From assembly GCA_905250885.1 (NCBI GenBank), contig CAJNOQ010001966.1, positions 1 to 27,217 on the forward strand: DNA of 27,217 bases, written 5' to 3'. Positions 1 to 9,977 of the stretch are shown piece after piece. A program made the position numbers and the translations under genes. The stretch is from Didymodactylos carnosus. Taxonomy: Eukaryota; Rotifera; Eurotatoria; Philodinida; Philodinidae. Position 1 is the first letter of the stretch; every line of letters begins with the position of its first letter. The notes under the pieces were generated by a model that was given only the letters and a program-made list of their open reading frames with translations, made no database searches and had not been told where the DNA came from.

Positions 1-402
1 CATTCAAATATAGGTGTATTTCTTTCACGTTTTCTTGTGCTTTAATGGTCCATTTTTCATCTTTCTTTATATTTATTATTGACCATAGATGGAAGATAGT
101 GTTCAACTACTATTCGACGTGGGTCCTAATAAGAATATATTATGCCAGACGAAGGAAAACAGAAACCAGTTAAAAATGGTTTTGTAAATTCGGATTTGAA
201 GTGTGAAATTATAAAAGTAAACTTAAAGATTCACTTTTTCCACGTACATTTGTTTTCTTTTAGAATGCTAAAAATACACAATCATCGAGATTAGATAATA
301 CATATGCAAGAAATTGATAAAAGTGTAAGTTTATATTCGTGACATCTACTTAGTTTATTATGTGTAAAAAATGTATCACAGTTTTTAACTATTTATTTGT
401 AG

Positions 403-525
403 AGTAACGAAGGAATGAACAGAGTTTTCAGAAATGTCGGAGGTGATTCTCAGGATTTCATCTGGTTGCACGAGAAACTAGATCGGTCACCACGGCGCGA
501 TCGTGGTGGTTCCAGAAAAATAGAT
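403..525 (+). CDS. Probable upstream exon of the USP gene
   Basis: This stretch is open for 41 codons between a plausible acceptor (TTATTTGTAG) and a strong donor (GTATGT). It encodes a charged peptide containing GGDSQDFIWLHEKLD and an Arg-rich end. I recognise no domain. It is assigned to the USP gene only by position, strand and splice signals. The phase does not connect directly to the next likely exon at 976-1038, so an intermediate exon or a break is implied. Confidence 0.4.
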
Positions 526-975
526 GTATGTTTGCAAAAATGCTTATTTTTTGTGTAATTTACTTATTTCATCCAATTATGTAAAAAACTACAAGTGACA
601 ACGAATTTCATGTCAGCATATATATGCATGATACTAAAAACAAACGGAATGATCCACTGCTCTCATAATTTAAACCAGAATATACGATTCTAGTATTCGA
701 ACAAGAGTGAAATTACAAAATATCTAAAGAATTATTTTTGTTCATGACGTCCTCTTTCCCCAACGGGCCCGCCTTCCCCATGTCATCATTCGTCATGTGT
801 ATATATAACATACTTTAAAATAAATTAATTTAATAAAAACTGTTTTACGCATATTTAGACTATAATTCATCGCCCGATAAGAATCTTTTCAAAAAAAAGC
901 CAAAACTAATGGAAAAGATAGATAAACAGATCTAGTATAGGCTAAAAATGGAAATACACTTTCCATGATGTTTAG

Positions 976-1038
976 AAGATTATACCGTTCAAAACCAAAG
1001 CAAAAGTACAACTGAAATCGTGAGAAGTTCAACACTAG
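976..1038 (+). CDS. USP gene exon before the Cys box
   Basis: A short exon lies between the acceptor ATGTTTAG and the donor GTAAGT. It reads DYTVQNQSKSTTEIVRSSTL and ends in phase 1. That joins in frame across a 50-base intron to exon 1089-1239, giving ALIENREYHRGLFNMGG. The matching phases on both sides support the model. Its own upstream partner was not found. Confidence 0.55.
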
Positions 1039-1088
1039 GTAAGTTATATAAATATAGTTATTATCGAATAAAAAATGTTTCTCTCTAG

Positions 1089-1239
1089 CACTTATTGAAA
1101 ATCGAGAGTATCATCGCGGTTTATTCAACATGGGAGGAACGTGTTATGTGAATGCTTGCATTCAAGTTTTAGCTAGTACTAAATTCGCTCCATTACTTCG
1201 ACCAACAAATGAAGTGGATGTCTTGTTGCAACTCGATAG
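1089..1239 (+). CDS. USP exon with catalytic cysteine box
   Basis: This exon encodes the USP Cys box GLFNMGGTCYVN. The Cys of TCY is the expected nucleophile, followed by the typical helix ACIQVLASTKFAPLLR. It is bounded by the acceptor TTTCTCTCTAG and a donor GTAGAT, ending in phase 2. It joins in frame to 1481. The intervening intron (1240-1480) is 241 bases, longer than the neighbouring introns. Confidence 0.8.
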
Positions 1240-1910
1240 GTAGATTCCTTTTAAATATTATTTTTCTGAAGAGAATTCGCGCCTACAAGATCTAAGTTGA
1301 ATATTGAATATGAAACGAATGTAACTGTATGTAAACGATGTGACTCTTTAGACTGATGTTTTCAATGTGAACTTGGTTGCCTCATGAATGACGTTCGGTC
1401 GCCTGGTGGGCCAATTCAGCCTGATAAAAATTTAAATAAATAAACCTCTCAATTACATAAAAATTCTTAGTTAATATTAGTATTGCTTTTATCAACCGAT
1501 TACATTATGTTGATTCGAAATATGTCGTTGGTGTTCAGCAAGATGCAGATGAATTTATGGCTCAAGCTTTTTTTACAATGGCGTCAAGTACTGTTACGTG
1601 TCAATTGTGTCATTCTTTATATGATGAAATTGCTTGTAAAAGTCAAGCAACATTTCACTGGTCATCAATCATCATGCATGCTTTCGGGTTTAAATTAATT
1701 GAACAAAGACACTGTCGTCAATGTGGTGATGATACCCAAAATTCAGAAGAGCAATGCATACGGCGTGTACCATTGGTCAATGCCTCTCTTGTCGAATGTT
1801 TAAAAGAATATTTTTTAAGCGAGGAAGAGATTCTAAATAACTGTCATAAAGTCTGTGGAGCAACCAATAAATATCGGCGTACATTTATTAATAATCCTCC
1901 AAAAAATTTA

Positions 1911-2315
1911 TTTCTTTTTTTCTTTTTCTTTTCTTTTTACTTTTTATTGACAATAGAAGAAAAAAAAAGTAATAAGACAAGATGTTACATGAATTGTGTC
2001 AAAACGGGTACATCAAAAAGCATAAGGGCTTATAACTACAACAAAAGTGACACACATACACCTAATAGGGAAGTAGTATACATGTGTATAACAGATCAGA
2101 ACGAAATCAAATACAATTTTAAATTGCTTTCAAAAGATTTAATATTAAATGCTGATGCAACATACGAAGGAAAATTATTCCAATCAGACGAAGTAGAGTA
2201 GAAAAAAGAATACTGAACATTAGTTAGAGTAGTAAACGGTACAACGACAGGCAGAGGATTCAGACTTGCATTAAGTCTCTCAGACCTCCTAATATTAACA
2301 GGTGGTTGGGTAATG
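1911..2315 (-). mobile_element. 5'-truncated LINE fragment inserted in the USP exon
   Basis: Read on the minus strand, about 2310-2096 encodes the end of a LINE ORF2. It contains the common C-terminal pattern NVQYSFFYSTSSDWNNFP followed by FESNLKLYLISF. A 3' UTR follows, ending at 1911-1950 in an A-rich tail that reads as T-rich on the plus strand. The rest of the element is missing, as expected from 5' truncation during target-primed reverse transcription. I found no convincing target-site duplication. The edges were set by where USP homology stops (PPKNL) and resumes (KIQLKRF), so they are good to a few bases. Confidence 0.75.
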
Positions 2316-2812
2316 AGCAAAATACAATTGAAACGATTTCGTTCAGATGATACAAAAATCTGCATGATAATGGAATATCCTGAAACTCTTGATAGCCCGT
2401 TTATTGTACCAGAAGAAGATCAGTCACATTCATCATCACGTTATACGCTCTATGGAATGGTAGTACATCAGGGACTTTCGATAGATAGTGGTCATTATTA
2501 TACCTGTGTTAAAAGTAATCAAGCCTGGAAGTTGATCAATGATGAAAATGTGGCTGATTGAATATGTCTGATGTTTTGAAAGCTGATAAATTTCCGAATG
2601 ACTCTACTTCTATGGCATACTCAAATGCTTATATTCTGTGTTATGAACAACAGGCAGAGGAGAATTTCGAAATGGATTGTATAACTGAATATACATCTAC
2701 TACAAAAGGTATTCATGTATTTTTCAGAAGATCTTTTAGCTATTTTCATATAAAACGTATTACATTTAGATCAAAAGCAAGAAACGAGAAGTTTAAATAA
2801 TGAAATATTTTT

Positions 2813-2860
2813 AGAATACTATAATGGAATATTCTTCCGCTTGTATTCTGACAGAATAAA
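2813..2860. repeat. Short dispersed repeat, inverted copy at 20633-20678
   Basis: About 45 bases beginning TAGAATACTATAATGGAATA and ending GCTTGTATTCTGAC are nearly identical, in reverse complement, to 20633-20678. The unit begins AGAATAC and has GTATTCT near its end, so it carries short inverted ends. It lies just after the last USP reading frame. It may be a very small MITE or the terminus of a larger element. Confidence 0.55.
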
Positions 2861-2880
2861 GCTTATATAAAAAAAAAAAT

Positions 2881-3080
2881 AATGATAATGTGACTGATAA
2901 TCAAAAAAATGAAAAAATGTTCAGCAATAGTCGTGTTTCAGTTGAAAGTAAAACAGGCAATCAATTCTCTCTAAAGTAGAATTTAGCTCTATACTATTGT
3001 GCATTTAGATGACATGATTAACAATATTTTTGAAAGACCTATGAAACATAGTTTTGACGAAGAAGAATCAAACAGTGGAG
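2881..3080 (+). CDS. Possible downstream exons of the USP gene
   Basis: About 2881-2975 is open and polar, including NQKNEKMFSNSRVSVESK. A second open segment at 3009-3080 lies between an acceptor (GTGCATTTAG) and a donor (GTAAAT) and encodes a segment ending HSFDEEESNSG. Both resemble low-complexity coding sequence. The phases do not join cleanly, and the segment follows a repeat and a frameshift. The assignment to the USP gene is weak. Confidence 0.3.
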
Positions 3081-3982
3081 GTAAATTTATTCAAAAAAAC
3101 ATCTTGTGCACGATGAATTATGCAGAGTGGAAAAAATAAAATAAACGGAAGAGACAGTTTATATAGGGAAAACTCAAGGATTTTATCGCAGCTTTTCTAT
3201 GGTGTAACTCATGCTTTTCGTCATTTGTTTTTCGTATTAGTTTTGTTTTGGGGCGGGCTGTATCTTGTGTTTTCGAGTTAGCGGTTTGTTTATTGATTGT
3301 TTGAAAGTTCTTTTCGGAGTAAGTCTTTCTGCAGTTCGGAATGAAGGAAGAACTGCCGAAACGGTTGGCAGTGACTTGTTCGTTGATGTTGATTAGAATG
3401 TTTAGTGTTGACGCGTATCTCGCCGTCTGCTAGCTTGTCTGGCTTGCTCGTTTTGGGGATGTTTTGAGGGCGTATTTGTTTCTTAGATGCCAGCCAGAGT
3501 TAGCTTTTTAAACTTCCTGAGGGGAGCCAGAGAAAACTACTTGTGAACTTTCGGAAGAAGTAATACGAATATTTTCCTCATTTTGGACTATTTTCAAACG
3601 ATCAAAAGATGTCCACAATGGCTTCTAGACGTATCAAAATCAGTTTTAAGTAGATAACTCGAATTGTTTTATTCAACCATACCGAAGACAACAAAAATCA
3701 TTTTCTGTAAGTTGCGAATTTCGCGCACCGTACATGTTGCGTTCGTTAGCACCAGGATCTTTCAGTCAAGGATTAATGAATCGAAGATGAGCGTTACTTG
3801 TATCAGTATTTTAAAATTAAAAATTATTTAGAAACAATACTGAGTTCTAATTCTTACAAATAAAAATGACATAGTTTGTTGTTTTTACGAAACTGATTCC
3901 GTTTCGTCATTATTCGTGTCCTGGTTTCTATTTTAGATCATTCCATACTGCAGTTATATAAATTAGGTCCGAAAAAACCTAA
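3081..3982. other. Intergenic stretch, G/T-rich in its centre
   Basis: No gene is supported here. About 3190-3530 has strong strand asymmetry, G+T-rich on the plus strand. Read on the minus strand it has an open stretch of about 80 codons including ANRFGSSSFIPNCRKTYSEK, which I cannot place in any family. A 7-bp-stem hairpin (ACGAAAC/GTTTCGT) sits at 3887-3907. The last few hundred bases are presumably the upstream region of the gene starting at 3983. Confidence 0.4.
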
Positions 3983-4898
3983 ATGCCGACATTTCATACG
4001 TGTGCTATATGCAAGCGAAAAACAACCATAGGCAAAGCCAAGTTTTATTGTGTGAAAACAAAAAGAGTCGAACAAAAGTTGAAGCTTGGTTACTTTTACA
4101 TATTCAAGCAAGAACTGGATACATCATTAATTAATAAACATATCCACCAAAAGTGTTATGATCATCTTTGTAGACAAGTACGTAAAATTTTGGATCTGGA
4201 AGAAATTGTAAATAAAACGAAATCAGCATTATCATCTCAACTTTTGCGACATACAACAACAACACCTCTTGCACCAATAACTGGCAGAACACCATTCCTT
4301 GATCGTCTTAATATTGATTTAACATTATCGAATATCGCTGATGGCCATTCAGTTTTGGGTCGAACAACAAACGGATCGTCCATTGGTTATACAGCAAATA
4401 CTTTGAAGAGTAAATAGCCCAAGACTCTTCTGTGAAAAGAATTTCAATGCGACACTGGTAAAATAAAGTTTGACATCGCCATGCGCATGGAATGTCCAAA
4501 CTAACCAAAATTCAGCACTGATACGCACCAGTGCGATACCAATGCCGATCGAATTTTTTTTATAGGATGATAAAATAATAAACGTATAGAAAATAATACA
4601 CAAACTATTGTATTAGGTACTGCAAGCAAATCTAGCGAGCTCACATCGCCACCACCATCACTGTCAACACTTGAACAACGTTCAGCCCACCGAACTACTT
4701 TACATCCATCGATAATAGATACATCGCTGCCATCACTAACTACTCCATCAACCACAGCTATCTCAGTTAATACAAGGGAAGAATGTGTCATGTCAGTTGG
4801 TCGACATGGGAATGATGAAGAAACAACTGAGAGACAAAAGCCATTATTCGTAACTACAATGTCAACCTCGTTTTCTCAGACAGAAAATGGCTCAGCAC

Positions 4899-5634
4899 TA
4901 GAGCCCATTGGGTCCATGATTTTTGGACCCGGGCCCGGACCCGACGATAAAAATTTATTCAAACCCGGACCGGAGCCGGACCCGATGATAAAAATTTATT
5001 CAAACCCGGAAAGGACCCGCACCCGCTCAAACAAAATTCTAGGATCCGAACCCAATAATTAATTATTTGTGATTCGTGCCCGAATCACTCATTTGAGATC
5101 TATAATGCAAAATTCTAGTTCGGATTTGATAATCGATCCAAAGATAGGATATCCTTTTTCTTCATTTTTTATGTTCGACAAGTAACATATTCTACATATT
5201 CGTTAAGTCATCCGATAGTCCGATAGCGATTCTATAATAATTAAATCAAATTTGTTCGTATTAGTTTCGGTCGAAGAATACATATGCATTTAAAAAAGTT
5301 TCATTATTTCTTTTGTATAACAACTATTTTATATTATAGTAGTCGTTCTCTTTGCTTTACTTAATAAAATATATATACAAAAATCTAAAAAAAGATCATG
5401 AGTTTATTGCTAAACATTTTTTGAATAAAAAGAACAGAAATAAACGAAAATAAAAGTAATGGAATTATTTTTTGTAGTGGATTTTTTTCTGGCTAATAAA
5501 AATTTATAGACCCGGACCCGCTGAATTCAAAATCTTCGGACCCGGGCCCGGACCCGGACCCGATGAATTCAGAATTTTCAGACCCGAACACGGCCGGATC
5601 CGGGTCCAAGCCGGGTCGGACCCGATGGGCTCTA
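4899..5634. mobile_element. hAT-like MITE, 736 bp
   Basis: The left end begins TAGAGCCCATTGGGTCC, and the right end is the inverted match GGACCCGATGGGCTCTA. The flanks are 8-bp near-identical duplications, CTCAGCAC (4891-4898) and CTCAGGAC (5635-5642), differing at one base. TIRs starting TAG and 8-bp duplications are hallmarks of the hAT superfamily. There is no transposase, so it is non-autonomous. Both ends are built of GC-rich GGACCCGG arrays, while the centre (about 5060-5490) is AT-rich. It interrupts an open reading frame. Confidence 0.85.
4925..5035. repeat. Tandem GGACCCGG-type repeat at the left end of the MITE
   Basis: Two head-to-tail units of about 40 bases share the core CCCGAYGATAAAAATTTATTCAAACCCGGA, starting near 4938 and 4979. 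Degenerate GACCCG blocks lie around them. A related inverted block at about 5500-5630 carries GACCCGGACCCG and TGAATTCARAAT units. The alternation of a GC-rich core and an AT spacer suggests slippage inside the element. Confidence 0.7.
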
Positions 5635-5775
5635 CTCAGGACCCGTTTCCCATAATATCATACCATCAACAGTTGATGCATCAACACATTTACATATTGA
5701 TATACAAGAAACTTCCGGAAATATTTCCACAATTGATGAACCAAATCAACATGTGCCCAATGAAACACATAATAT

Positions 5776-6399
5776 TTGAATATTCTAGGAGCCTATTGCA
5801 TTCGACGCGGTAGCGCTGCTGTCTTATTTAATGTAGATCCAAGAGAATGGTATGGAACTAATATTTGTGGAAAAAGCAGCTTTTATTTCTTCTGTTTTAA
5901 TATATTTGGGAGTGAAGAAACAATTATTGAAGACAGGATAAGAACAACTGAACGTGCTGAACTTCATGTAAGACTCTTTCGAGACAATTTATCTTTATAT
6001 CTATGTTTTTACTTTTTAGAGTGCCATTCTAGCGCTGAAAATTGGCATTAGAGAATAATTTAAAAAAATCAAAATCTACACGACGCAATATGTCTTGACA
6101 GGTAAGTATTACTAGTATAAAGATCAAGCTGTATTTTATTTACCAATTTTTCATTTTAGTGGCGGACTTTAATTATGATGCGCCGATAAATGAAGATCTA
6201 GTTATTCAAATTCATTTTTTACGAAGAAGAATTCACGCGAGTTTTATGAGTTAGAAATGTGAACAAAGCTTTGAAAGATTAGATTTTTATTTTTCATTTT
6301 ATTTTTCTTATCTAGAAATTAGTCGATCAAAATCATCATTCGTTGTGTGCTGCAGCGGCAGATGCAGCTTATAGTCATTTAGTGCACAATCCATATTGA
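5776..6399 (+). other. Possible 3' exons of the Cys/His gene, frame uncertain
   Basis: After the stop at 5775-5777, several short open segments lie next to plausible acceptors. They are about 5790-5969 (LFNVDPREWYG, then a donor GTAAGA), 6020-6052 (SAILALKIGIRE), 6160-6250 (ADFNYDAPINEDLVIQI) and 6316-6399 (KLVDQNHHSLCAAAADAAYS, ending at a TGA). They read like coding sequence. I cannot connect them in one frame to the upstream exon, so they could be exons of an altered gene or of a separate one. No domain was recognised. Confidence 0.35.
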
Positions 6400-7431
6400 A
6401 ACTAACAAGAAAATTTTATTGTTTATTGTGGTCACTTGTTCTTTTTGCACTTCATATCGAAATCAGTTATACTTGCTATTATTTTTATCAAGAACTAGCA
6501 GAATGTATGCCAGGAGAACACGTTCTGACGGTAGGTCTCCAAGTGAAATCCCAATCACAGTGAAGAAAGATTTATTAGCAATCGTCATGATAGAATTAGT
6601 AGTATAATTCTTTTTCGTTGTTTGAAAGAAGACTTGTTTTTATGTTGCTACAATAAACGTTATATTAATCGAATACAATAGATGAATACCAGAATGCAAT
6701 TTCATTCCTCCAACATAATATGACCTGAAAACAAGTTCAGAGCGACTATTTTACAATAGTATAAATCAATCTTCAAAAAAACTCGAATCTGCATAATAAG
6801 CCACTGGTGGATTTAGAGTACGCGCTTCCACGACTATTCTAGAGAACAAACAATCATTTTAAGTCAGTGCGCTCGAACTGTTCTCTTTTATGGCTTCTCC
6901 GCGTATTCCATAAATCTATGTTACCCACCAAAAGTCTCAATCTTATGCAAGAGCGAATTAACCTTTTTAACAACCAAAAACACAGGTACAGGAAAATGAG
7001 TTCGCAGCGAACGCAAATTGTGCACCACCTTATTTGCTCTCATGTTTTCTCGATGGTGTCTTCGTAATGTGGCGTCACCTATACCACTGGGATCAAGGAT
7101 ACCAGATTTCCTGTGGTGAAAACTTCTGCTATTTTGTACTGATTCTAAAAATAATGTTTCTATCGTGATTGCTCCACTGGCCACGTTTTTCTAACAATGA
7201 CCAATCACAGTGTAATGGAAGTGCATCGGAAAATAAAATCAAGAAAGTGACGCAGTCCATGCCATCAGTCCACTGATCATATGTTTTACTTTTCTTCTTT
7301 TTGCTGTGTTTTAAGCGATTGACATTCGCCTAGATTTGCCAAGAAGGGAGTATAACTTATGTGATAAATCTCTAGCTATTTATTCATTTATTTACATTAT
7401 GCTTGAGCATCTCTTCTTATCAAGATCCTTC
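6400..7431. other. No supported gene; one unexplained minus-strand open stretch
   Basis: The only noteworthy reading frame is on the minus strand, 7184-6921. It is 87 codons, with a basic segment containing LRRHHRENMRANKVVHNLRS followed by a hydrophobic run. It matches nothing I recognise. Its basic and aromatic composition could reflect an old transposase fragment, but this is speculation. Confidence 0.3.
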
Positions 7432-7476
7432 GTAAATGTTAATGTCTTAAGAAGTTCTTAAGGAATTAGCATTTAC
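7432..7476. repeat. 45-base imperfect palindrome
   Basis: The stretch from GTAAATGTTAAT to ATTAGCATTTAC folds on itself around CTTAAGAA-G-TTCTTAAG. Of 22 opposed pairs, 19 are Watson-Crick and 2 are G-T, with almost no loop. No flanking duplication is obvious. Confidence 0.75.
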
Positions 7477-7891
7477 TGTTTCTGATTGTTTTATTGATTA
7501 TAAAAACTGCTACTTAGCAACAACCATCAGTACAACAGAGATAGCACATACAAATGATTTCTTGTATGTTAACAAGTAAACGTGTACACAAGTAGAAAAT
7601 GAATCATTTTGTACTATACCCAAAATAATACAACTTTTACACGTGGTACAAAATGAGAGATGAGGCATTATGCCTCAAACCCTTAGGTAGGGATAGATGT
7701 CTCTGACGGTTATTTACTTTATTTTTATCATTCAGCGAAGAACAATTAAGCAAGCAAATATAATGTCGTTTTATTCTCTATCTCTGTAGTGTCTTTTAGC
7801 ATCATGTTGATTTGAACGACGTAAACTTCTTTAGAACTATTTTTTCTTATGTCATGACAAAATAAGAACGAACTACAACCGTCTAATTAGC

Positions 7892-7970
7892 ATGCTGTTC
7901 GTAGCTTAGTAGGTTAAGTATGATATATCACATGTTCGCAGGTTTGAATCCTGTCCAGCGTATTTTTTTT
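7892..7970 (+). tRNA. Degenerate tRNA-like (pol III) unit
   Basis: The A-box-like TAGCTTAGTAGG lies at 7902-7913 and the B-box-like GGTTTGAATCC at 7941-7951. A good T arm is present (GCAGG-TTTGAAT-CCTGT). Acceptor strands near 7892 (ATGCTGT) and 7955 (CCAGCGT) pair at about 6 of 7 positions, and a T8 tract (7963-7970) would terminate pol III. The stretch between D and T arms is about 5 bases too short for a normal anticodon arm and variable loop. It is therefore more likely a tRNA pseudogene or SINE head than a working tRNA. No anticodon can be assigned. Confidence 0.45.
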
Positions 7971-8693
7971 CGACTTATATCTTTATACAAAACCTCGGTT
8001 GAATTCTGGAGTACCCCATCTCAAAACATGTGCCGTACAGTGTAATCGACTACGGGGAATCCAGATATGCAGTCCGTTTTCACCGAACTTGTTTCTAAAT
8101 TTTCTCTCTCAATTGATATGCAACCTATATTATTCACATCAACTTTTCCTTTTTTCTATCGAGGACATCCTTGAATTATAGTGATGTATGTATAATTAAT
8201 GACGATAAATAATGATACTTCGATCAAAATCTTAAACATTAATAGCAATAATAATAGCCTATATAGAAGGATAAAATATTTTCTTTGTACTTTTTACCTT
8301 ACCTTTCGTAGGAAACCATTTGTCGAAAGTCAAAAACTAGCAAGGCTAAACTAAATCAAAGTTACACAAAAAAAAATAAGAAAGTAACTTTTATCGTACG
8401 GAGTGGAGGCATCCTTACTTTATTAATAATTAGACAGTTTTTTCCAACATACATAAATAATTGTCACCAAGAGCAGTAATTTTAACAAAAATATTATCAT
8501 CAAATAATGCTGAGGGTATGTAAAACTATAATAATTCTGGACATCGACCTTAAATATTTTCAAGACGCCAACGTCCCTACTAGCTCGTCGTACCTTTAGC
8601 CGCCAGTTGCTGATTCAATTCGCATCTGCTCACAATTCCCGCCAATACACGTCAGTCAGGATCTCGCCGGACATATAGGGTGAAGGAACTGCG
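7971..8693. other. No gene seen
   Basis: This is AT-rich sequence without a convincing exon, domain or long repeat. A locally GC-richer patch at about 8560-8680 precedes the inverted-repeat block. It has no counterpart at the right-hand edge of that block (beyond 13315). Confidence 0.5.
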
Positions 8694-9573
8694 AAAACGA
8701 GCAGAAATTGATTTGATCGAATCATACATGGTTGAATAGAGGTTGACGAGGAGACTTCGAATATGCCGTTCTTAATTTATTTCGATCGTGTTTTGGGTGA
8801 GAAATCTTTACAATACGCGTTAGTGGTTAAAAATCCAAACTTGTTTGATCAATTTCAAGAAAATTTAAGATTTCGTCCGTTTACACTGTTCTAAAATGTT
8901 TGAAACTATTTTTCCGGATTCAGTATCAAAAACCTGAGTACGACTATGTGGGTTGAAGTGAATTTACTTTTTTTTTGAATCTTCAGGTGAAAAAATGTTG
9001 AAATATGTATCATTCGACACGATTTTTGACGCTGATTCCAAATATGATATTTTCATTGCGTAAAAGGTGACTTATGATGGATAAAATGGCGGATCAGGAG
9101 CAGAATTTCGCTTCTTCCCAGTAAACGACTTTTCTTGGCGAGGAAATAAAATTTTTCTGAGTACTATATAATCGTACCCAGGTTTTTGATGCTGAATCCG
9201 GAAAAAGTAGTTTTAAAAAATTTAGAACAATGTAAACGGACGAAATCTTTTTCTTGAAGGTGATCGAAGAGGGGAGACGGATCAGGCTATTTCTCCTTTC
9301 TTACAGTTTTTAGACAAAAAAGTATATGGTTAGAATCAGCGACGAATTCTGAACAAAGTAGCCGTTTCAGTTTTTCGAAAAACTCATTTTCAAATTTTCG
9401 GAAAATTTTAAGCCTTTGTGGGAAAACCGAAAATTTTTTTTTCCCAAATTCGGTCATCAGATACATCACTAGAAGCAGAATTTGACACTGATCACGAATA
9501 TCAGGTTGGAGACTGAAGAAAATTAAACTATCACCGAAAAACATTCAATTTATCCAAGGACAGTCAAAATGAC
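8694..9573 (-). repeat. Left arm of a large inverted repeat
   Basis: Bases 8694-8836 and about 9262-9573 match the reverse complement of 13315-12855 almost throughout. The matched stretches include GAAATTGATTTGATCGAATC, the segment ending GGGTGAGAAATCTTTA, and a segment around TTTTCGAAAAACTCATTTT. A 409-bp foldback element (8847-9255) interrupts this arm only. The arm stops at a T-rich run (9577-9584), which is the tail of the LINE. Confidence 0.85.
8847..9255. mobile_element. Foldback/MITE element with about 90-bp inverted ends
   Basis: Bases 8847-8943 and 9172-9255 are inverted copies, sharing GATTTCGTCCGTTTACA and a TTTCCGGATTCAG/CTGAATCCGGAAA pair. The roughly 230-base centre has no reading frame of note. 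The right arm of the surrounding large palindrome (around 13157-13180) lacks the element and acts as an empty site. The centre carries the motif TTTTTGACGCTGATTCCAAA at 9023. Confidence 0.75.
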
Positions 9574-9977
9574 CTTGTTTTTTTAAACATCTTTTATTCG
9601 CGAAATAATGCTAAAAAAAATACAACAACCAGAGAAAAACATTTATACTTCAGTTCGGGATATCCCATTGTATGCTGGATTCTACATGAACACGCTAGAA
9701 TAAAATGAGTATATAGAGAAGAGAGATTATACTAGTGCTGGTGAAGGGAGAGAGAGAGAATTTGAAATCGACTTATGAGCTCCACTCTATCCATCTGACA
9801 CCCTGCTGATGAATGTTTAGTACATCATGACTGATTGAACTTTCTGGTGGTATCAATGAATTGGAGGATAGCTGTATACACTCCTATCAGGTCCTGCTTA
9901 AGCAGTGCTCGGATAGATTCATGTTTCAAAAGTATGTGCTCCAACGTAATGTGATTATCTTTAAGGACAATACGCAG

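Larger units (their letters stand above)
403..2800 (+). pseudogene. Ubiquitin-specific protease (USP, peptidase C19) gene, disrupted
   Basis: USP enzymes remove ubiquitin through a Cys-His-Asp/Asn triad. Exon 1089-1239 carries the Cys box (NMGGTCYVN). Exon 1481 onward carries GVQQDADEF, then CQLC and CRQC pairs typical of the USP zinc finger. The segment from about 2316 carries IQLKRF and the His box SGHYY, followed by NDENV. Joins at 1038/1089 (phase 1) and 1239/1481 (phase 2) keep frame. A LINE fragment (about 1911-2315) sits exactly between PPKNL and KIQLKRF. Its length is about 405 bases, so phase is preserved, but it adds a stop at 2199-2201. A second break at about 2559 shifts the frame before the conserved tail SNAYILCYEQ. 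The family match is secure. The subfamily is uncertain, with USP48- or USP7-like resemblance only. Two independent lesions make a full-length enzyme unlikely. Confidence 0.85.
3983..5775 (+). pseudogene. Unrecognised gene with Cys/His-rich N-terminus, interrupted by a MITE
   Basis: Exon 1 (3983-4409) starts at an ATG and has C7, C10, C23, H55, C58 and C63, a spacing compatible with a zinc-binding fold (CAIC, later HQKC). An Arg/Lys-rich helix and a Ser/Thr-rich tail follow. Donor GTAAAT (4410) and acceptor TATTAG (before 4617) join in phase 1. Exon 2 is Ser/Thr/Pro-rich (TSPPPPSLSTLEQR). It runs open to 4898, where an hAT-like MITE is inserted. If the MITE and one copy of its duplication are ignored, the same frame continues from 5643 to a TGA at 5775-5777. 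The host frame therefore looks intact apart from the insertion. Function is unknown. A DNA- or protein-binding role is only a guess from the Cys/His pattern. Confidence 0.6.

Noticed and set aside
264..325. Possible first USP exon after TTTTCTTTTAG
   Set aside because: All three frames hit a stop before a usable donor, so it is not supported.
1483..1698. Open frame of 71 codons
   Set aside because: It overlaps the USP exon in another frame and has no family pattern; the USP frame carries the conserved boxes.
4308..4791. Three minus-strand open frames
   Set aside because: They are antisense to the Cys/His gene and its intron, whose plus-strand frame has splice signals in matching phase.
9287..9544. 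85-codon minus-strand frame, mirrored at 12934-13119
   Set aside because: It is repeated only because it lies in the inverted-repeat arms; no domain is visible and the ends differ between arms.
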